DNA of 64,000 bases from Nemophila menziesii. Its lineage: Eukaryota > Streptophyta > Magnoliopsida > Boraginales > Hydrophyllaceae. The stretch covers positions 21,629,730 through 21,693,729 of the forward strand of contig JARWIR010000001.1 of NCBI GenBank assembly GCA_029959085.1, given 5' to 3'. Made by a program: the position numbers and the translations under genes. This document shows, piece after piece, positions 59,953-64,000 of this stretch. Position 1 is the stretch's first letter, and each line of letters opens with the position of its first letter. The notes beneath the pieces are model-generated. The model was not told where the DNA came from and did no database searches. It saw nothing but the letters and a program-made list of their open reading frames with translations.

Positions 59953-62799
59953 TCAAGATTTGCGAATATAGCCTCCCCAACAACGAGTAAGGCTATGAAC
60001 GTCAACTAATCTGCGCTTGACCCCAGTTTTGGGGCGAATTTCTATCACCTTGGCTGAAACAACTTTAGTGACAATGAATGGTCCCATCCACGAGTCTTTG
60101 AAACTTCGTGGCCTGTTCTCGCGTTTGTGGGCTTTCCATAGGACTTCATGGCCAACCCCAAACTCAATGTTTGGCTCAGTATCCACAGGTTTTAAGTGGA
60201 TCTCCTCAGGAGGGACTTTGTGATGTGAAAGGCTGTGGATGATAGGTACGGTGGGATCCAACTTCCTCGGTTTCTTACCCAAGACATAGAAGGTCTCGGA
60301 TACATTTTTAGCATGAAGGGTGATGGTCCCATCTTGGAAGTTGATCACACTTTGACTTGTGGCCATGAAAGGCCGTCCAAGTATGATCGGAACCTGCTTA
60401 TCTGCATCAAACTCAAGTATAACAAAGTCAGTAGGGATGGCGATATTACCTGCACGGACTAAGACGTCCTCCACTGTTCCCCACGTCCTCTTCACTGAGT
60501 TGTCAGCAAACTGCAACTTCACTGGAGTTTTCTCTGATTTTTGAAGTCCAAGTCTCTCGAACACGGACTTAGGCATAAGATTCACACCAGAACCCACATC
60601 GTACATTGCTTTCACTTTGAGCCTACCATGCAATTGAATAGGAAGGTTGAAACTTCCCGGATCTTTAAGCTTAGTGGGTAGCTCTTTCTCACTTCTTCTC
60701 GAAACCCTCAGGTTCTCTCTTGGGATCTCTACACTCGCCTCTTTCTCAGGAATAACTTGCGTAAAAACTTGTTGCGGTGTAAGTCCTCTCTTCGCAGTCT
60801 CAAGCATTTGGGCGTTGATATTTTCAGGTTGGTACGCCTCTACAAATGTCTTGAGAATAGTGTCATCTTTAGGATTTGTATCAGGAATAGTTGATGACAC
60901 TGGTTGAACACTAGGTGGCGATTCCACCTTCTCTTCTTCTTTCTCCTCTAGCACAGCAGGTGCCACTTCATCTTCTTTCGATTCTTCTTTTGAGGCTTCT
61001 TCCTCTTTCTCTCTTGCTAACTCCGCTGCATACTCTACCATTGATCGCATCTCCTCTTGCACCTTTTTCAGTAGCTCTATGAACTCGTCTCTCTCTTCAT
61101 CGCTTTCCAGATGATAAACTTCTAGACAGTCGGACTCCTCGGGGTTAGACTCGGTTGGCTCTTCTTCAATACTGGGAACTTCCACGGCACTAATGGCAGC
61201 ATGTGGTGCTTCCTCCTTTTCTTTTTCGATTTCAAGGCATATAGCCTTGCAAGCTTCGAACACAACATTGTTTTCACCTCCTTCGATTGCCTTTACTTCC
61301 TTTTGTTCTGTTAGATGCTTGTTTATTTGGGCTAATTGAGTATTTAGCATCTGAAGTATGGCATCGTGTCCTCTGACCTTTTCTTCTTGAGCGTTTACAG
61401 TGGTGTTCAAACGTTCTAGAGCTTGTACTATCTGTGTATTGTCCATAGATCCTTCTTGCGGATACTGAGGTAAAGCTTTTTGGTCTAAAGTATCGGTATA
61501 GGCGTCTTGAGCAGGTTGTTGTGGAGGAGTAGGTCGATTCTGATATTGGTTTTGGTACTGACCTCTCTGTTGGTAAGAGTTGTTCTGGGGTCGCGATTGA
61601 TATTGACTAGGATTAGCGGCCCCTTGTGGATTTGAATACTGCATACCCGGATGGTTGCGGTTGCCCCATCGGTTAGATATGAAGTAAACAGATTGCGGAT
61701 TTGATTCACACTCTTCCCATGAATGATCGTTAACTCCACATTGTTGACAACCTTGTGCCTCTTGAACTACCTTTGTAGCAGCTAAATTCTTCTCCATCGC
61801 GATTCTCAGCTCCTTGATTTGATTTTCTAACGAGGATATTTGAGCTGAGTTCGCGGTTTCTGCATCTAAACGAAGCGTTCCTCGGGTCTTTGCTGCAGAA
61901 GCTCGCGTTGAAGGCCAACTTCTTTCTTGTTCCATAATATTTTCTAACACCTCGGAAGCTTCATTGTGATTCATGGACACAAAATTACCCTTTCCAATGT
62001 TATCCACCTTGTCTCTACCCTTGTCATCAAGACCTTCATAGAATATAGCAAGTTGTAGAGCAGGTGTATAACCATGGAGCGGACATCTAGCTAATTTTTG
62101 TTGAAACCTTGTCCATGCTTCTCCCACTGTTTCTCCATCTTCTTGAGAAAATCTTGCAAGCTCGGTTTGATCTTTAAGTCTCATGCTCTTCGGATAAAAT
62201 CGGTTAAAGAATGCGGCTTGAAGCTCTCTCCAAGAGTGAATGGTTCCATGTGGTTGTCTTTCTAGCCAATCGCTAGCTCTTCCGGTCAAGAAAAACGAAA
62301 ACATATGACAATACAGTTGCTCGCGTGTAATGCCAGGAGTAATGTAGGCATCACAAATCTGCATAAACTTCTGAATCGCTTTTACCGGATCTTGAATTGC
62401 AGTACCAGTATAGAGTCCGAAACTTTGAAATTGACTAAGCATACCCGGATCGGGTCTAAATTTGATATTCGGAATCTCAGGAGGGCGGTAACCGATGGGT
62501 TGAACATGGAATGGTATGTTAAGGCCAGGTAGATCTTGTTCAACTCGGTTTTGTTGATTATTCTGCCCATTACCTTCTCCTACTGGCAGTTGTACACCAG
62601 GTGGAACAAACGCAGGAGGTCCTCCTGGTGCAAAGTAAACTAACTCCGGATCATTGTCTTGAATGTCTGCCATAGTTCTTCTTAAGGCTCTTTCCTTACG
62701 AATTCTTTTGTTATAAGCTCTGAAGCTCCTCTCAGGCTCCGGTAAGGGAGGCCAAGAATTAAACACTGTGAAAACCTGAAAAAGACTAAAGCAAACCAC
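59953..62799 (-). CDS. NA-3 Gag-protease-integrase-tail fusion
   Basis: One intact frame of 948 codons. Retrotrans_gag capsid core about 120-300 (MFSFFLTGRASDWLERQP, FYPKSMRLKDQTELARF); CCHC knuckle CQQCGVNDHSWEEC at 351-364; Gln/Asn/Pro-rich 380-430; coiled coil 455-500; acidic region 520-640; retropepsin-like protease about 705-840, with DVGSGVNLMP at 734-743 (the usual Asp-Thr/Ser-Gly is Asp-Val-Gly) and IILGRPF at 805-811; then at 870-948 an integrase C-terminal GPF module (SWMGPFIVTKVV, 903-914) ending in RCWGGYIRKS. RT, RNase H and the integrase zinc finger and DDE core, normally some 1,000 residues here, are absent with no frame break. The listed start is a GTG; no ATG exists between primer site and this point. 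The first in-frame ATG is codon 43 (62673), yet codons 14-42 are conserved in NA-1. Confidence 0.92.
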   Translation of the reverse strand: MVCFSLFQVFTVFNSWPPLPEPERSFRAYNKRIRKERALRRTMADIQDNDPELVYFAPGGPPAFVPPGVQLPVGEGNGQNNQQNRVEQDLPGLNIPFHVQPIGYRPPEIPNIKFRPDPGMLSQFQSFGLYTGTAIQDPVKAIQKFMQICDAYITPGITREQLYCHMFSFFLTGRASDWLERQPHGTIHSWRELQAAFFNRFYPKSMRLKDQTELARFSQEDGETVGEAWTRFQQKLARCPLHGYTPALQLAIFYEGLDDKGRDKVDNIGKGNFVSMNHNEASEVLENIMEQERSWPSTRASAAKTRGTLRLDAETANSAQISSLENQIKELRIAMEKNLAATKVVQEAQGCQQCGVNDHSWEECESNPQSVYFISNRWGNRNHPGMQYSNPQGAANPSQYQSRPQNNSYQQRGQYQNQYQNRPTPPQQPAQDAYTDTLDQKALPQYPQEGSMDNTQIVQALERLNTTVNAQEEKVRGHDAILQMLNTQLAQINKHLTEQKEVKAIEGGENNVVFEACKAICLEIEKEKEEAPHAAISAVEVPSIEEEPTESNPEESDCLEVYHLESDEERDEFIELLKKVQEEMRSMVEYAAELAREKEEEASKEESKEDEVAPAVLEEKEEEKVESPPSVQPVSSTIPDTNPKDDTILKTFVEAYQPENINAQMLETAKRGLTPQQVFTQVIPEKEASVEIPRENLRVSRRSEKELPTKLKDPGSFNLPIQLHGRLKVKAMYDVGSGVNLMPKSVFERLGLQKSEKTPVKLQFADNSVKRTWGTVEDVLVRAGNIAIPTDFVILEFDADKQVPIILGRPFMATSQSVINFQDGTITLHAKNVSETFYVLGKKPRKLDPTVPIIHSLSHHKVPPEEIHLKPVDTEPNIEFGVGHEVLWKAHKRENRPRSFKDSWMGPFIVTKVVSAKVIEIRPKTGVKRRLVDVHSLTRCWGGYIRKS

Positions 62800-62910
62800 A
62801 AGCGTAAATCTGGAAAAATAAAAACAAAAACTAAACTAAAAACTGAAAAGTAAAAACTAATTAAAAACTAAAACTCGAAATAGATAACCCACACGCTAAC
62901 GAGACACAAG

Positions 62911-62928
62911 TCCCCGGCAGCGGCGCCA
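62911..62928 (-). promoter_or_regulatory. NA-3 primer binding site (tRNA-Asp type)
   Basis: Minus strand TGGCGCCGCTGCCGGGGA, six bases from the 5' LTR. It matches the complement of the plant tRNA-Asp 3' end at all but one base. Confidence 0.85.
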
Positions 62929-62934
62929 AAAACT

Positions 62935-64000
62935 TGGTGTCGCCTAGGGTGTGATAAAAATAAGATCAATTTAAGTATGGAAAACTATGCACTCTCACCC
63001 TAGACAGGCACAATACTGCAAGTATTACAGGACGTATGCAAGTTTTAATGATAAGTAGAGTTCGTTCTCAGGGACTTAAGTGTGTTAAACGCGTAGGAAC
63101 AGATAACGAGTAAAAGTAAATAACTAGAAAACAGTAAATAAAATATTTGGTTTTTCGAATTTATGAATTAAAACTAAATTAAAACTAAGAAAATAAAGAC
63201 AATAAAGTAGAAGATTAAGAATATGAGATGAGAAGTATAGCTTAGGTTTTGCTAGTATGCACTAATTCTTCTAATTCTATCTATAGATCTAGTTCATAAG
63301 GGAGAATATTAGCTCTTGGTAATACTTAGTCAGGATTCTAAATTCCACTACCTTAGACCTTGAGAGCGACTAAGGGGGCTACGTCACAACCAAGAAGTGA
63401 TTTAAAATAGGGTTATCAAACGCCACTAAGGCCCTAAGCAAATACTGCAAGTCTTGGTGATACTGTGGTTAAAACAAACCTTAATGACTATCTAGTTAGA
63501 AGTATGTTTTGTCAGAACTGCTATCGACACTAGACATTATGTGGTGGTTCAATAGTTAAACACCCTTACAAGGTGACCATCTAACTACTCTTAAAACAAT
63601 CCTAAAGTGATCAATTCTAGGAAAGACATTAAATCAAAACACATAAGCAAATATAAAGTAAGAAGCTAATATCAGATTAAAACATATAATTCCCAAAGAA
63701 ACTTAGATAGAAGAATTAGAATTCATAGATTATACATATGCAAAACCCAAGCTATGGGAAGTTTAGTTCATACCTGAAGGAAATAAACTAAAAGAAATAA
63801 TAAAAGACATCATCTTGCTCTCTACAATAAACTGGAAGAATAAAACCTTAAGAACTAATTACTATGAGGCAAGGATGATTTACAAGTGATATAAGGGTGT
63901 ATTTATAGGTGTTTAGAAGACCTAATTCGTTTTCTTGAGGAAGAGTTAAGGTAATGGACTTCTAGCCCAACTCAAATTCGTATGGAAATAAAGATAAACA
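62935..64000 (-). repeat. NA-3 5' LTR (cut by window end)
   Basis: Visible 1,066 bases are identical to 54610-55675. The TATA box (minus) is at 63900-63907, so U3 lies partly outside the window. Confidence 0.96.

Larger units (their letters stand above)
54610..64000 (-). mobile_element. NA-3: young Athila-like element lacking RT, runs off the window
   Basis: 3' LTR 54610-56139, 3' non-coding part, ORF2 (57734-58909), GC-rich palindrome island, hairpin, gag-protease-integrase-tail ORF (59953-62799), leader, tRNA-Asp-type primer site and 5' LTR from 62935 onward. The visible 1,066 bp of 5' LTR match the 3' LTR with no mismatch or gap at a fixed offset of 8,325. Both ORFs are intact. No RT, RNase H or integrase core is present. 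With equal LTRs the element should end at 64464, about 9.9 kb in all. The five bases left of it are ATATC. Confidence 0.95.

Noticed and set aside
54610..64000. A full autonomous Athila or Ogre element
   Set aside because: All internal sequence is accounted for and no RT (YxDD/FADD-type), RNase H or integrase core motif is present.

Overview
This window is a eudicot plant nuclear sequence built almost entirely of transposable elements. The evidence is the set of element families (Ty1/copia, Athila-like Ty3/gypsy derivatives, plant L1-type LINEs, hAT and Mutator MITEs, a tRNA SINE), AT-rich spacers, nested insertions and plant-type motifs. I cannot name the species. No intact host gene is visible; the only host-gene sequence I recognise is a broken fragment of the AAA+ ATPase gene RUVBL2 (14503-14832).

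Layout. 42-6999: a complete minus-strand Ty1/copia element (copia-1) with 246-bp LTRs, ATAAT target duplication, an intact gag, a broken pol and a hAT MITE in its leader. 7841-13868: a minus-strand LINE with both ORFs in order; ORF2 has few lesions, and ORF1 is an unusual 615-residue hydrophobic frame. 14503-14832: RUVBL2 pseudogene. 15451-15642: a Mutator-type MITE. 16169-31432: an older minus-strand copia element (copia-2), split by NA-1 (17250-27243, plus strand), which in turn carries a SINE. 31438-36852: decayed spacer with LINE and hAT transposase relics. 36853-43911: a minus-strand Athila-like remnant (NA-2) whose two LTRs belong to different LTR types, lying in a LINE whose middle is missing. 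45897-48132: tRNA-like sequence, tandem repeats and a long inverted repeat. 48244-49760: solo LTR with GTCTT duplication. 50525-53275: LINE relics. 53276-54603: a second short-type LTR. 54610 to beyond 64000: NA-3, a minus-strand, apparently young element.

The most interesting system is the NA family (NA-1, NA-2, NA-3). These have Athila-like LTRs and a tRNA-Asp-type primer site. One long ORF joins gag and protease directly to the C-terminal GPF tail of an integrase; reverse transcriptase, RNase H and the integrase core are absent. A conserved small hairpin follows. In NA-1 and NA-3 there is then a GC-rich cluster of short palindromes and a second ORF with a domain resembling the 'putative plant transposon protein' family plus a coiled coil. 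In NA-3 both ORFs are intact, and the 1,066 bp of 5' LTR visible in the window match the 3' LTR with no difference. It therefore looks like a recently moved, non-autonomous element that supplies its own Gag and protease but needs polymerase and integrase from a partner. The partner is not in this window.
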